Source of the DNA: Rufibacter sediminis
Lineage (GTDB): Bacteria; Bacteroidota; Bacteroidia; Cytophagales; Hymenobacteraceae
Length of the DNA stretch: 64,000 bases
Direction: 5' to 3'
Assembly: GCF_014269285.1 (NCBI RefSeq)
Contig: NZ_JACOAF010000003.1
Span: 59,117-123,116 of the forward strand
Position 1 is the stretch's first letter; every line of letters begins with the position of its first letter. Positions 1 to 8,954 of the stretch are shown one piece after another. The notes under the pieces are model-generated. The model made no database searches. It was not told the DNA's origin and was given only the letters and a program-made list of their open reading frames with translations. A program made the translations under genes and the position numbers.

Positions 1-144
1 CGTCTTTACCGGGATCAACGAATGACTTGGCTAGGCATTGCCGAGAAGCTAAACCAATCCGGCTTCAAAGCTAGCAGGGGCGGAATATTTCAGGCAATAC
101 AAGTTCAAAGAATTCATCACCGTTATTGCGAGAAGAGCATTTAA
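1..144 (+). CDS. C-terminal end of a truncated gene, possibly recombinase or HTH protein
   Basis: An open frame runs from the first base to a TAA at 142-144 and gives 47 residues without a start, so the gene begins outside the window. The residues include MTWLGIAEKLNQSGFKAS followed by RGG and a basic tail. This resembles the 'IAE.LN..G..T.RGG' helix-turn-helix-like segment near the end of recombinase-type proteins. The resemblance is by eye only and the family is uncertain. Confidence 0.4.
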   Translation, partial: RLYRDQRMTWLGIAEKLNQSGFKASRGGIFQAIQVQRIHHRYCEKSI

Positions 145-542
145 ATACAGAAACGCATTTAGACACCCTCGTCTCAACTTCTAGGAATTAAAAGGCTCCT
201 GATTTTTTAAAATCCCATTGCATAGTCTTGTTCTGAATCTGGAGAGACAAACAATTAATTTAAGGAACAAGAGGGTTATGCAGAACCTAAGATCCAATCT
301 AGGCTCAGTGAATCTGCTTCAGCTTTACATATCCTCTATCCTAGACGCTCATCTATTGTGGGGAATAACAGGAAAGGATTGATTTGCTTCTAGCATCGTG
401 ATAGAATGGAACTTGCCCTATTATATCATATACCCATAGTTATTCACCCTTTTTGATTTGTAAAATGTAGGTAGGGGTAAACCTAAGCAATACATTAGAA
501 TTGTCATTCGCCTTATACATCCTCCACTGCCCAGACGATCAA
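145..542. other. Intergenic stretch without a recognisable gene
   Basis: About 400 bp between the truncated ORF and the 3' end of the cytochrome gene. I see no credible coding frame, RNA gene or strong hairpin. It is AT-rich and may hold the terminators of both flanking genes. Confidence 0.5.
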
Positions 543-1595
543 CTAGTTTTTGGAGATCATTATAGGTTTATACGGGCCATATTTATGCTGATGTTCACTA
601 TAAGAGTCCTTGTAAGGACCAAACGGATGGTCAAAGGGTTTTTTTGATATATCTGGCCAGTCCTTTCGTGTATCTTTCTTAGGCCGGGGCATGGTATTCA
701 CATACGCGGCTACATCCCAAGCCTCCTCATCGGTCAGCTGCGGATTGCGGTGGGTGGCTCCTAAAGGCATGTTGGCCTTCACATAGCGCGCAAAGTTGGA
801 GATACGGTAAAGCCCGGCCCCATCATTGTAACTGTGCTTTCCCCAGAGGGGCGGATACTGGAATTCAGGGTTGCCGGGTGTTTTCATGCCCTGACCCTCC
901 TGCCCGTGGCACGTTTGGCATTTCTGCACGTACACGGCCTTGCCAAGTTCAGGACTAGTCGCACGATCCAGCACCTCCATTTCAAGAAGCCCAGATCCTT
1001 TGACATTGTCGCCTTTTTTCACGTCTTTCCCTACCCATTTAATGTATGCCACAATGGCCTCCATTTCTTTGGATTTAGGGGAGAGCGATTGACCATTCAA
1101 GCTGCGCTCGAAACAGTCGTTTACCCGCTTTTCAATGTTCTCGCTTTTGCCTGAGCGGGCCCGCACTTTTGGATAGGAGGAAGCGACCAGCGAATAGTTG
1201 TTGCCAAAGGGCTTGGTGCCGGCCCCGAGGTGGCAGTTTTGACAATTCATGCCGTTTGAGATTTGTAGGACACTGCCGGTAGGGCCTATGTATTTGGCAG
1301 TGTGGGCCACCAAATCCTGGCCATATTTTATTTGTTCGCCTGCTGCTCCGGCAGGAATTGTTGAGTGGTCCGGGGCTTCCCATAAGTAATCCTCTACCAA
1401 GGTTGAGGCAGTGAAGGTTGTAGCAGAGGACTTAGAAAGCGCAATGGATGGGCCAGACTGCATTGCGTTAGATGGGTAGAACAGAGTAAATATGACTGCC
1501 CCCAGCAATATAAAGACCGCAAAGACGGTAAAACCTACCGCTTTGGTCATGTTAAATAAAAAGTCAATTAAGTTTTTTTCCTCATTGAGTTTCAT
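543..1595 (-). CDS. tsdA: Diheme cytochrome c, thiosulfate dehydrogenase (TsdA-like)
   Basis: This is probably the periplasmic enzyme that couples two thiosulfates into tetrathionate (or does the reverse) and passes electrons to the respiratory chain. The 350 residues start with a membrane anchor (about 21-40). Two heme-c motifs follow, CQNCH at 118-122 and CQTCH at 226-230. Between them VNDCFERSLNG places a Cys at 161, where TsdA proteins carry the unusual Cys ligand of heme 1. The absence of a clear cleavage site suggests it stays membrane-tethered. A Crp-type operator with promoter lies directly upstream (1626-1669). The sulfur genes around it support the assignment; a different diheme cytochrome is the main alternative. 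Confidence 0.82.
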   Translation of the reverse strand: MKLNEEKNLIDFLFNMTKAVGFTVFAVFILLGAVIFTLFYPSNAMQSGPSIALSKSSATTFTASTLVEDYLWEAPDHSTIPAGAAGEQIKYGQDLVAHTAKYIGPTGSVLQISNGMNCQNCHLGAGTKPFGNNYSLVASSYPKVRARSGKSENIEKRVNDCFERSLNGQSLSPKSKEMEAIVAYIKWVGKDVKKGDNVKGSGLLEMEVLDRATSPELGKAVYVQKCQTCHGQEGQGMKTPGNPEFQYPPLWGKHSYNDGAGLYRISNFARYVKANMPLGATHRNPQLTDEEAWDVAAYVNTMPRPKKDTRKDWPDISKKPFDHPFGPYKDSYSEHQHKYGPYKPIMISKN

Positions 1596-1625
1596 CGGCT
1601 TGTCAGGTTAGGTACATTCATAGGT

Positions 1626-1669
1626 AAAATTTACCGATTCAACCTAAGACGTTCTGTGACTTTAGTCAC
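1626..1669 (-). promoter_or_regulatory. Crp-type operator plus promoter of tsdA
   Basis: The palindrome GTGACTTTAGTCAC is at 1656-1669. Reading toward tsdA, exactly 22 bp separate it from TAAATTTT (1633-1626), a 5-of-6 match to the Bacteroidota -7 element TAnnTTTG. Eight further operators in this window have the same layout. Confidence 0.75.
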
Positions 1670-1904
1670 GCTAGCCCGGAAATGAAAAAATTTTTAAATG
1701 TGATGCCGGGAGAGTCTACCATAAGCATCGAATCATTCAAAAGAGGCAGGGCAAAATGACACCTTGTTACCTTTATGTAGGCTTTTTAAGTGTTGTTATG
1801 CTGGAAGCATAAAAGGACAATGCTAAAAGCAGCTTCTTTAACTTTAAGTGTTTATTGTCTAGTAATTGATTGAGACATCTAAAAATCTCTAGTATAAAGT
1901 GTAT

Positions 1905-1940
1905 TAAAAAAAGCGGGAAGCAATACTCCCCGCTTTTTTA
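1905..1940 (-). terminator. Rho-independent terminator after the SoxB-like gene
   Basis: An A-run plus GCGGG pairs with CCCGC plus a T-run across a short loop. The stem ends a few bases from the stop codon at 1943, and on the minus strand it is followed by a U-tract. Confidence 0.8.
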
Positions 1941-1942
1941 GC

Positions 1943-3595
1943 TTACCTAAACACATAGTCCACATTGGGCAACTGTGAAAGCACCGGCGATGCCAGGTCA
2001 AGGACCTTGGCTCTTCCGTCAATATTAGGTGAAACAGTGCCATTTTTCTTCAAGTATTCCTCCATTACATCATGAACGGTATAATCTAATACCTTAGGAT
2101 GTTTGGCATTTGGCATGCGACATAATACATGGTCTGGCTCACCGGTTCTCCTGCAGGCCGCCATGGTGTATTCACGCTTCAAATCAAGCGGTTTTCCTCC
2201 CACTGTGATAGACTGAACACGCTCTCCTTTTGGTGCGTTTGCTTTGAAGGTCAGCTCCATGCCAGAGAATCTTATGACCCAACCACCGAAACGCTCCAGT
2301 GGCTTCTCCGCAAAAACGTTGTGTAATTCCTGTTCCATCCAGTTTTGTATCTGCTGGCCGGTTACCCTTCCTGTTTTTACATTCTCGTTCACGGGTAGCA
2401 TGTTCCAGATGTCACTATATGTAATAGGTGCTTTGCCTGAAGCATCAGGCACAATTGGAGTACCGAAACGAAAGCCATTTGAAATGGCGATGTCAGCACC
2501 AGTCTTCCAGCGAACAGCATCAGTTATCATATTATCCAAAGCATTTTCAACCACCAGGTAGCGGTACAAAGGTTGCGTGGTATAGCCTAAAACACGGTCC
2601 ATCTGTTTTTTGTAGGGAGCTATTTGCTCGTCTACTATTTTCTGAACAATAGGATCTGCGGGGTATTTTTTTGGATCCACATCAATTAGTTCGTAGTTCT
2701 GGCCTACTATTTTTCCGTCTTTCACCTGAAGGTCCAGGCGACCAACAAAAGAACCGAAGCCCCCCGGCTCTACCACCTGGGCATACTTGCGCTTAAGTGG
2801 CTTTCTGATTCTTTCATGCGTATCGTTGCCCAGTACAAAGTCCACGCCTTCAATTTCGGGTTGGTCCGCTAGGTATATTTGCTTGGAAATCCCCAAGTGC
2901 GTTACCAGGAACAAGATGTCAACGCCTTTTTCCTCTTTCAACTCTTTGATAAGGGGCTGCATGTTGTCTTCCAGATTCTTAAAAAGGAGACCTTTGCTGA
3001 AGACGGGGTTCTGGCGGATAGGCACCTCGGGGTCATTGTAGGAGATAAAGCCCAGTTTTACACCTTTCATTTCCTTGATGATGTAGGGAGGGTACACCAT
3101 AGCAGAGGTAGACTCATCATAGATGTTTGCGCACACTACCGGCTTTCCATAGGACTCCATGATACTGCGCATTTTTTGACTGCCAAAGATGACTTCCCAA
3201 TTACCCGGAATCAGGAAATCATAATCCATGGCCCTGATCACAGGGGCGATGGCGTCCCCTTCAGACATAGCCGCAACGGCACTACCCTGTATCAGGTCTC
3301 CGCCGTCCACAATCACAGTGCCATCGGGGTTTTCTTTTTTCACCAGCTTAAAAAGTGTCTGAATATGGGCCATGCCGCCACGTTCTTTAAACACAAACTT
3401 TCCGTTCTCGACAAACATCTCCTGGTGGGGCATCAGCTGTCCGTGGATGTCTGCCGTCTGTAAGATGGTGATGGTTTCAACGCCATTTGTATTGTCAATG
3501 GTTTTACCCTTTTCCAACGCCTGGCAAGAGCTCAATGCAACAAAGCCAATTACGGGTAGGGTAGAAAGTATAAATCTTTTGATGTGTAGCATCAT
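1943..3595 (-). CDS. SoxB-like metallophosphoesterase/5'-nucleotidase family lipoprotein
   Basis: This is a 550-residue two-domain enzyme with an N-terminal calcineurin-like dimetal fold and a C-terminal 5'-nucleotidase domain. A lipoprotein signal ends in LSSC (Cys24), so it is probably membrane-attached in the periplasm. Metal-site motifs are visible: ADIHGQL (Asp49, His51), VDGGD (97-100), THLG and GNDTHE (256-261). The usual GNHE motif reads GNWE at 131-134. The catalytic His is therefore Trp, a change shared with SoxB thiosulfohydrolases (GHWE). A SoxB-like sulfur-bond hydrolase is the best reading, but no SoxXA, SoxYZ or SoxCD gene is in the window and the substrate is unknown. A nucleotidase role cannot be excluded. 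The start is MM; either Met fits. Confidence 0.72.
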   Translation of the reverse strand: MMLHIKRFILSTLPVIGFVALSSCQALEKGKTIDNTNGVETITILQTADIHGQLMPHQEMFVENGKFVFKERGGMAHIQTLFKLVKKENPDGTVIVDGGDLIQGSAVAAMSEGDAIAPVIRAMDYDFLIPGNWEVIFGSQKMRSIMESYGKPVVCANIYDESTSAMVYPPYIIKEMKGVKLGFISYNDPEVPIRQNPVFSKGLLFKNLEDNMQPLIKELKEEKGVDILFLVTHLGISKQIYLADQPEIEGVDFVLGNDTHERIRKPLKRKYAQVVEPGGFGSFVGRLDLQVKDGKIVGQNYELIDVDPKKYPADPIVQKIVDEQIAPYKKQMDRVLGYTTQPLYRYLVVENALDNMITDAVRWKTGADIAISNGFRFGTPIVPDASGKAPITYSDIWNMLPVNENVKTGRVTGQQIQNWMEQELHNVFAEKPLERFGGWVIRFSGMELTFKANAPKGERVQSITVGGKPLDLKREYTMAACRRTGEPDHVLCRMPNAKHPKVLDYTVHDVMEEYLKKNGTVSPNIDGRAKVLDLASPVLSQLPNVDYVFR

Positions 3596-3798
3596 GTTAT
3601 TATAGTTTTATAGAAAGGAAGGAAAAGCTTAACAAAGGAAGGCTTACCTGAATTTTGGCTGTTAAATTTTATAACTACACCCTTTCTTCCAGCTCAAATA
3701 CTGTAGGTATAAGCCTTACATGAGCCGGGAGGGTGTAGATAGAGGAAGCAAATCACTGTTTGACGTAGCCCAGTAATTGCACTCAAACTGGAAGATAA

Positions 3799-4185
3799 TT
3801 AGCTGAGCCGGGGTGGGTCAGGCTCTAAATATTTACTAAGAGAGAAATATGTTGCCTGCTTGTAGCCAGACTTTTGTAAGTCCAGCAAAAGGGGAACAAA
3901 CACGAATTCATCAGCAGGCTCCGTGCTTATAATTTTTACAGAACATTGGATTTCAGTAGTCCCTTCTTTCAGCCCGTTTTCTGTATCGGGTGCTTTTTTA
4001 AGTAGCTGTTTTAAAAGTTCGGTTTCATCACCCGATGCCGCTAGCCGCTTTTGAGCTTCTTTCCTCAGACAAACCTTTTTTATTGACACACCTGCACGCT
4101 CTCCTGGCACGAAGCTGATTATCGTCAGCATCGAAAGATGAAGAATTATCATCAACAGGGCCCATATGTGCAGGTAGTGCTTCAA
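3799..4185 (-). CDS. Small secreted or anchored protein ending EPDPPRLS
   Basis: A 128-residue protein with a hydrophobic N-terminus (about 7-26) acting as signal or anchor. Two Cys (in KVCLRK and IQCSVK) are followed by a C-terminus ending YLEPDPPRLS. I do not recognise a named family. The protein at 11187-11558 has the same size class and ends QEPNPPRFS, so the two form a small family within the island. The gene diverges from the rhodanese operon at 4345 and shares its Crp-type operator. On this side TTGTTTTG (4238-4231) lies exactly 22 bp from the operator. Confidence 0.55.
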   Translation of the reverse strand: MKHYLHIWALLMIILHLSMLTIISFVPGERAGVSIKKVCLRKEAQKRLAASGDETELLKQLLKKAPDTENGLKEGTTEIQCSVKIISTEPADEFVFVPLLLDLQKSGYKQATYFSLSKYLEPDPPRLS

Positions 4186-4230
4186 GTAATGTTTTTAAGC
4201 TTTAGAACGGATTGTTACTGTCAGGTTTTA

Positions 4231-4304
4231 CAAAACAAGCAAAATGACTTTTACCTCACAGTGACTTTTGTCACTTAGGTTCAAAACGCAATGTGTGTAC
4301 TTGC
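4231..4304. promoter_or_regulatory. Divergent Crp-type operator between small protein and rhodanese operon
   Basis: The perfect palindrome GTGACTTTTGTCAC is at 4261-4274. Leftward, TTGTTTTG lies 22 bp away (4238-4231), a 5-of-6 match to TAnnTTTG. Rightward, the best candidate is the weaker TACTTGCA at 23 bp (4298-4305). It could serve both directions, but the leftward promoter fits the island pattern better. Confidence 0.65.
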
Positions 4305-4344
4305 AGACAGTAGAATTCTTAAAACTTAGAATTGAACGATAGCT

Positions 4345-4737
4345 ATGAACTATGTAATGAATGTGATGGCCTTCCTGCTGCTCTTTGGGTTCAGCAGTTG
4401 CCAGCAGGAAACAGGTGGTACGAAAGTAAACTTGACTGCCACCGAAGTTAAGCGATTGATAGAGTCTAACCAGGACATTGTAGTGCTGGATGTACGCACC
4501 CCCTATGAATTCCAGGAAGGAAATCTGAAAGGCGCGGTTAACATAGACTACACTTCCCCGGATTTTGAGCAGGAAATAGCCAAACTGGATACGGCCGCCA
4601 CCTACCTGCTATACTGTAAATCCGGCAACAGAAGTAGTAAAGCAACAGCAGTCATGAAGAGCAACAATTTCAATAACCTTTATAATGCAACTGTAGGGTT
4701 TGATGCCCTCCGATCAGCAGGGGTACAAACCAATTAA
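4345..4737 (+). CDS. Rhodanese-domain lipoprotein
   Basis: A single-domain sulfurtransferase exported as a lipoprotein: the signal ends FSSC (Cys19) and one rhodanese domain spans about 28-128. The active-site loop is CKSGNRS with Cys91, expected to carry a persulfide. Its likely role is moving sulfane sulfur in the periplasm. It is the first gene of a plus-strand operon with the YeiH-like exporter (3-bp gap), the cytoplasmic SoxB-like protein and a 5'-nucleotidase, ending at a strong terminator near 8.9 kb. The partner acceptor is unknown. Confidence 0.82.
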   Translation: MNYVMNVMAFLLLFGFSSCQQETGGTKVNLTATEVKRLIESNQDIVVLDVRTPYEFQEGNLKGAVNIDYTSPDFEQEIAKLDTAATYLLYCKSGNRSSKATAVMKSNNFNNLYNATVGFDALRSAGVQTN

Positions 4738-4740
4738 ACG

Positions 4741-5679
4741 GTGGAGACTGCAAGCAAAAGGTATAGTCAACTGGTGATTTTCTGGCTCCTGTTGCTGTTA
4801 ATCCTAGTAACTGACCTGATTAGTGCCCCACTCGCTTTATTATCAGGTATAGTATTAGGACTTGTTATAGGCAATCCGTATCCGGCAAGGCTGAGTACGG
4901 TCACCAAGTACTCTTTGCAGGCTTCGGTGGTCGGGTTGGGTTTCGGTATTAACCTGTATCAGGTTGCTGAAACCGGTTTCACAGGGTTCTTTTATACTGC
5001 CATCTCGCTCATCGCTACCATGGTGGTCGGGTTACTTTTGGCGAAACTGTTGGGAGTGGGGAAAAAGCTCAATCACCTTATTTCTGCTGGTACGGCTATT
5101 TGCGGCGGAAGTGCCATTGCAGCGGTTGCACCGGCTATAAACGCCTCAGAAAAGGAAATTTCAGTGGCGCTGGGGGTGGTGTTCATTTTGAATGCCCTAG
5201 CGCTCTTTGTTTTCCCGTTCATAGGCAATAAGCTACAGTTGTCACAGGAACAGTTCGGGGTTTGGGCCGCCATTGCCATCCATGATACCAGTTCCGTAGT
5301 AGGGGCCGCCACGGAGTTCGGTGAAAAAGCACTGGAAATTGCCACCACGCTTAAACTCACGCGGGCTTTATGGATACTGCCGGTGGTGCTTATCACGGGC
5401 TTTCTGTTTAAGTCTGAAGGCAAAGCAAGCTTCCCGAAGTTTATACTTTTCTTCCTGATAGCATCCCTGTTCAGCACTTTCCTGAGCGGCCTGAGCGAAG
5501 TGTATAGCTGGCTGACTATGCTGGCCCGGAAAGGATTGATTATAAGCTTGTTCTTAACGGGGGCAGGCATCAGTCTATCACTACTTAAAACCATTAGTAT
5601 CAGGCCGTTTCTGCAAGGGATTGTTCTTTGGGTGGTTGTGGCTAGCAGCTCACTGCTGGCAGTTTACTATTTGGTTTAA
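4741..5679 (+). CDS. YeiH/UPF0324 family putative sulfate or anion exporter
   Basis: A 312-residue integral membrane protein with about ten hydrophobic segments. It has the family signature GTAICGGSAIAA (about 118-129) and a conserved AIHDTSSVVGAA segment. UPF0324 proteins are annotated as putative sulfate exporters, largely from context with sulfur genes. Placement behind a rhodanese fits export of an oxidised or organic sulfur product. The start is GTG at 4741, only 3 bp after the rhodanese stop and without a clear Shine-Dalgarno, so translational coupling is likely. Confidence 0.78.
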   Translation: METASKRYSQLVIFWLLLLLILVTDLISAPLALLSGIVLGLVIGNPYPARLSTVTKYSLQASVVGLGFGINLYQVAETGFTGFFYTAISLIATMVVGLLLAKLLGVGKKLNHLISAGTAICGGSAIAAVAPAINASEKEISVALGVVFILNALALFVFPFIGNKLQLSQEQFGVWAAIAIHDTSSVVGAATEFGEKALEIATTLKLTRALWILPVVLITGFLFKSEGKASFPKFILFFLIASLFSTFLSGLSEVYSWLTMLARKGLIISLFLTGAGISLSLLKTISIRPFLQGIVLWVVVASSSLLAVYYLV

Positions 5680-5771
5680 AAGAGCAGCAAGATCACCTGT
5701 AAAGCGTATCATGAAGAGTATTAAGCACAAGAATAACAACTAGTTAAACTTTAAGGGGTAGCCAATCCTTT

Positions 5772-7226
5772 GTGACTATGGAAAAGCAGACGAACCTAAC
5801 CATCCTTCAGCTCAACGACACCCATGCCTACCTGGAACCGCACCAGGAGATGTTTTGGGAGGGTGGCACCACAAAGTACCGTCGAGCGGGAGGCTTTGCC
5901 AAAATAGCAGGGTACCTAAAACAGCTTCGCCATGAAAAGGAGGATGCCGTACTGGCACTGGATTGTGGTGACACGTTTCACGGAACCTACCCCGCAGTTG
6001 CTTCTAATGGCGAAGTGATGGTGCCTGTGCTTAATGCGCTTGGCCTGGCCGCTATGACGGCACATTGGGAATTTGCCTATGGCCCGGAGCAGTTCAAGAA
6101 ACTGACCCAGATGCTCAACTACCCCATGTTGGCCATCAATGTGTATGAGAAAGCTACGGACAAGCTGGCCTTTGAACCCTACACCTTGAAAGAAATCAAT
6201 GGCTTGAAAATAGGGATCATCGGTATTGCCTGTAACATCGTTGATAAGACCATGCCGCCCCATTTCAGCGAAGGCATCTATTTTACGCTGGGCAACAAAG
6301 AACTACCCGATTACATACACAAGCTAAAGCAGGAAGAAAAGGTTGATGTCATTGTTCTGATTTCTCACCTGGGCTTTCCGCAAAACATGAAGCTGCTTTC
6401 CGAAGTGCAAGGCGTAGATGTTTGCCTGAGCAGTCACACCCATTACCGTACTTCCCAAGCCGTAAAACAGGGGAAAACGATTGTGATAGAGTCCGGTTGC
6501 CATGGTTCCCTTCTGGGGCGCTTGGATCTGACCTTAGAGAACGGCAGAATCTCCAACTATTCACATGAGCTGGTGGAAGTCTCAGACCATTTGCCAGATG
6601 ATGTCCCCATGCAGGAGCTGGTGCAGCAGGCTGTTCAGCCTTATAAAACAGAGTTAAACCAGAAAGTGGGGGAGACGGCTACGGTGCTGGACCGGAACAA
6701 CATCCTGGAATCTACCATGGACAATTTTCTGCTGCAAAGTATGTTGCACGCAACAGGCGCAGAGCTGGCTTTTTCTAACGGCTGGCGGTACGGGGCACCT
6801 ATCGTTCCCGGGCCTGTCACCCTGAACGACCTTTATAACATCATCCCGATGAATTCCTCTATCCGAACGGTGGAACTGACGGGACAGGAACTGCAGGAAA
6901 TGTTGGAAGGGAACCTGGAGAAAACGTTCTCGCCTGACCCGTATGCACAGCAAGGTGGATTTGTAAAACGGTGTTTAGGTTTAAGAGCCTTTATAAAGAT
7001 AGAAGCACCTAAAAACAACCGCATCCAGAAGCTCTTTGTGAATGATGAAGAACTAGTCTTGCAACGGACCTATAAAACCGCTTTCGTGACAGAGCAGGGC
7101 GTGCCCTCAACGTATGGCACCAACCGCACCGACACAGGTATAAAGGCCATTGAGGCCATGAAGCAATACCTGGAAAAGCATTCACCTGTGCGTGTTGATT
7201 TGCTGGGCACTTTCACGGCAGTATAA
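5772..7226 (+). CDS. Cytoplasmic SoxB-like metallophosphoesterase/5'-nucleotidase family protein
   Basis: A 484-residue homologue of the SoxB/5'-nucleotidase superfamily with no signal peptide, so apparently cytoplasmic, which is unusual. Metal motifs are LNDTHAYLEP (Asp16, His18), DCGDTFHG (64-71), SHLG and SSHTHY. The GNHE position reads AHWE (97-100), and the segment AHWEFAYG is close to the SoxB form GHWEFTYG. The C-terminal domain has SNGWRYGAPIVPG and PDPYAQQGG, which also recall SoxB. A sulfur-ester or thiosulfate-type hydrolase is possible; the substrate is not shown. The start may be GTG 5772 or ATG 5778; an AAGGGG near 5752 does not decide. Confidence 0.72.
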   Translation: MTMEKQTNLTILQLNDTHAYLEPHQEMFWEGGTTKYRRAGGFAKIAGYLKQLRHEKEDAVLALDCGDTFHGTYPAVASNGEVMVPVLNALGLAAMTAHWEFAYGPEQFKKLTQMLNYPMLAINVYEKATDKLAFEPYTLKEINGLKIGIIGIACNIVDKTMPPHFSEGIYFTLGNKELPDYIHKLKQEEKVDVIVLISHLGFPQNMKLLSEVQGVDVCLSSHTHYRTSQAVKQGKTIVIESGCHGSLLGRLDLTLENGRISNYSHELVEVSDHLPDDVPMQELVQQAVQPYKTELNQKVGETATVLDRNNILESTMDNFLLQSMLHATGAELAFSNGWRYGAPIVPGPVTLNDLYNIIPMNSSIRTVELTGQELQEMLEGNLEKTFSPDPYAQQGGFVKRCLGLRAFIKIEAPKNNRIQKLFVNDEELVLQRTYKTAFVTEQGVPSTYGTNRTDTGIKAIEAMKQYLEKHSPVRVDLLGTFTAV

Positions 7227-7251
7227 TTCCCATTAACTAGACTTTACTTCT

Positions 7252-8874
7252 ATGAAATTAAGTAGGAAACTAGGCGTCCATTTGGGGATGGCAACACTCA
7301 TGTTTGTCGGCGCCTGCACAAACCAAAATCCAACATCAACTACCGCAAGTGATATGTCAGGAAACCAACAGAAGTCCATCAGCATTTTGCATACCAATGA
7401 CATGCACGGCACCTATATGCCTTTCTTGACCACAAGGGATAACGCTACCGCCCAAACCGGAGATGCTGGTCGTGACACGCTTATCACATTCGACAAAGCA
7501 GCAAAAATAGGGGGCTTTGCCTACCTGGCTAGCGCTGTAAAAAAAGTACGGAAGGAGAAAGGCGCGGAAAATGTGTTGCTGGTGGATGGGGGCGATACCT
7601 TTAGCGACGATCAACTGGGCAATCTCACCAAAGGAGAGGCCATGATTCGCTTCATGAATGCGGTGAACTATGATTTGATGGCGCTGGGGAACCATGACTT
7701 CGACTATGGTTTTCCACGCACGCGCGAACTGGAGGAGATGGCAACTTTCCCTTTCCGGGCAGCTAACATCACGGATGACAACACGCAACAACCAATTTTC
7801 GGGGAACCTTACATCATTACAGAAAAGAACGGGGTGAAGGTGGCTATTCTGGCGCTTGGCTACCGCAACACACCCAAAACCGGTAATCCCGACAATGTGA
7901 AAGGCCTTAGTTTTAAGGTGGGCCAGGACGTAGCGAAAACCTATGTGCCGGAGCTCAGAAAGAAAGCTGACATAGTGGTGGTGCTTTCGCATGAAGGGAC
8001 GGCGGTGGATTACAAAATGGCCCGCGAAGTAGAAGGGATTGACCTGATCATTGGTGCTCATAGCCATGACATACTGGAGCCAAGAAAAAAGATAGGGCAG
8101 ACGTTTGTGGTGCAGGCCATGTCAGATGGAGCGGTACTGGGCGAAACAGAGTTGATCATCAAAGACCAAAAGCTGACTGATGTAAAAACGCATCATCATT
8201 GGCTCTGGAACAACCAGTTGCAACCAGATGCAGAAATACAGGCGTTAATTGACCAACAACGCACACCACACCTAGCCCAGTTACAAGAGCTGGTGGTAGA
8301 AAGCGAGGCAGTCATAGGAAGACAGTACAAGTCTGAGAGTCCGTTTGATAAACTGGTAGGCAATCTCTTACTCAAAGAGTTTAAAGGAGACGTGGCCATC
8401 ATGCCGGGCGTAGGGTATGGTATTTCCTTTAAACCAGGCCCTGTGACAAGTGAGGAAGTGTACAAACTGTTGCCACACCCATCCAAAATTGTAACCTTGA
8501 CCATGACAGGCAAGCAGTTGAAATCAACCCTGGAGCAGGCCGCAAAAAACCTGAAGCCCGAGAATAAACTTGAAGCGGTGGGTGGGCTCATCCAGACGGC
8601 TGGCATCCGTTACCAAATAGACCTCACCAAGCCCATAGGAGAACGAGTGAGCAACGTCCAAATTAAAAGCCAGCCAGTAAAGGATGCGCAAAATTACAAG
8701 GTTGTCACCCACAATGGCCTACTGACCGGACTGCACAACTTCAATGAAATTGGCAAAGGGCAGAACATCATCAAAACCGGGAAACCGCTCACCGATTTTA
8801 TCATTCAGAAGTTAAAGGAGATGAAGACCGTAGCTATGCCAGATAATATGGGCGAAGTGGCCATCAAACGCTAA
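7252..8874 (+). CDS. 5'-nucleotidase/metallophosphoesterase lipoprotein
   Basis: A 540-residue dimetal phosphoesterase with a lipoprotein signal ending VGAC (Cys19). Motifs are LHTNDMHGTY, DGGDTF, GNHDFDYG, SHEG and GAHSHD, followed by a C-terminal 5'-nucleotidase domain. Unlike its two SoxB-like neighbours it keeps the classical Asn-His pair, so it is probably a true periplasmic nucleotidase or phosphoesterase. It is the last gene of the operon that starts at 4345. Confidence 0.82.
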   Translation: MKLSRKLGVHLGMATLMFVGACTNQNPTSTTASDMSGNQQKSISILHTNDMHGTYMPFLTTRDNATAQTGDAGRDTLITFDKAAKIGGFAYLASAVKKVRKEKGAENVLLVDGGDTFSDDQLGNLTKGEAMIRFMNAVNYDLMALGNHDFDYGFPRTRELEEMATFPFRAANITDDNTQQPIFGEPYIITEKNGVKVAILALGYRNTPKTGNPDNVKGLSFKVGQDVAKTYVPELRKKADIVVVLSHEGTAVDYKMAREVEGIDLIIGAHSHDILEPRKKIGQTFVVQAMSDGAVLGETELIIKDQKLTDVKTHHHWLWNNQLQPDAEIQALIDQQRTPHLAQLQELVVESEAVIGRQYKSESPFDKLVGNLLLKEFKGDVAIMPGVGYGISFKPGPVTSEEVYKLLPHPSKIVTLTMTGKQLKSTLEQAAKNLKPENKLEAVGGLIQTAGIRYQIDLTKPIGERVSNVQIKSQPVKDAQNYKVVTHNGLLTGLHNFNEIGKGQNIIKTGKPLTDFIIQKLKEMKTVAMPDNMGEVAIKR

Positions 8875-8893
8875 GCAACCATTACCTTTCAAC

Positions 8894-8935
8894 AAAAAAG
8901 CGCCCCGTCATCGATCGATGACGGGGCGCTTTTTC
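8894..8935. terminator. Bidirectional rho-independent terminator
   Basis: A-run, then AGCGCCCCGTCATCGAT pairing perfectly with ATCGATGACGGGGCGCT, then a T-run. It lies between the convergent nucleotidase and DsrE genes and can serve both strands. Confidence 0.93.
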
Positions 8936-8954
8936 TATTATTTGTACTTGAAGT

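Noticed and set aside
2879..3463. A 194-codon plus-strand frame opposite the SoxB-like lipoprotein gene
   Set aside because: It is an antisense shadow; the minus-strand metal-site motifs and lipobox are decisive.
5772..5780. GTGACTAT near the second SoxB-like start as a tenth Crp-type operator
   Set aside because: Only one half site is present, it overlaps the start codon and there is no complementary arm.
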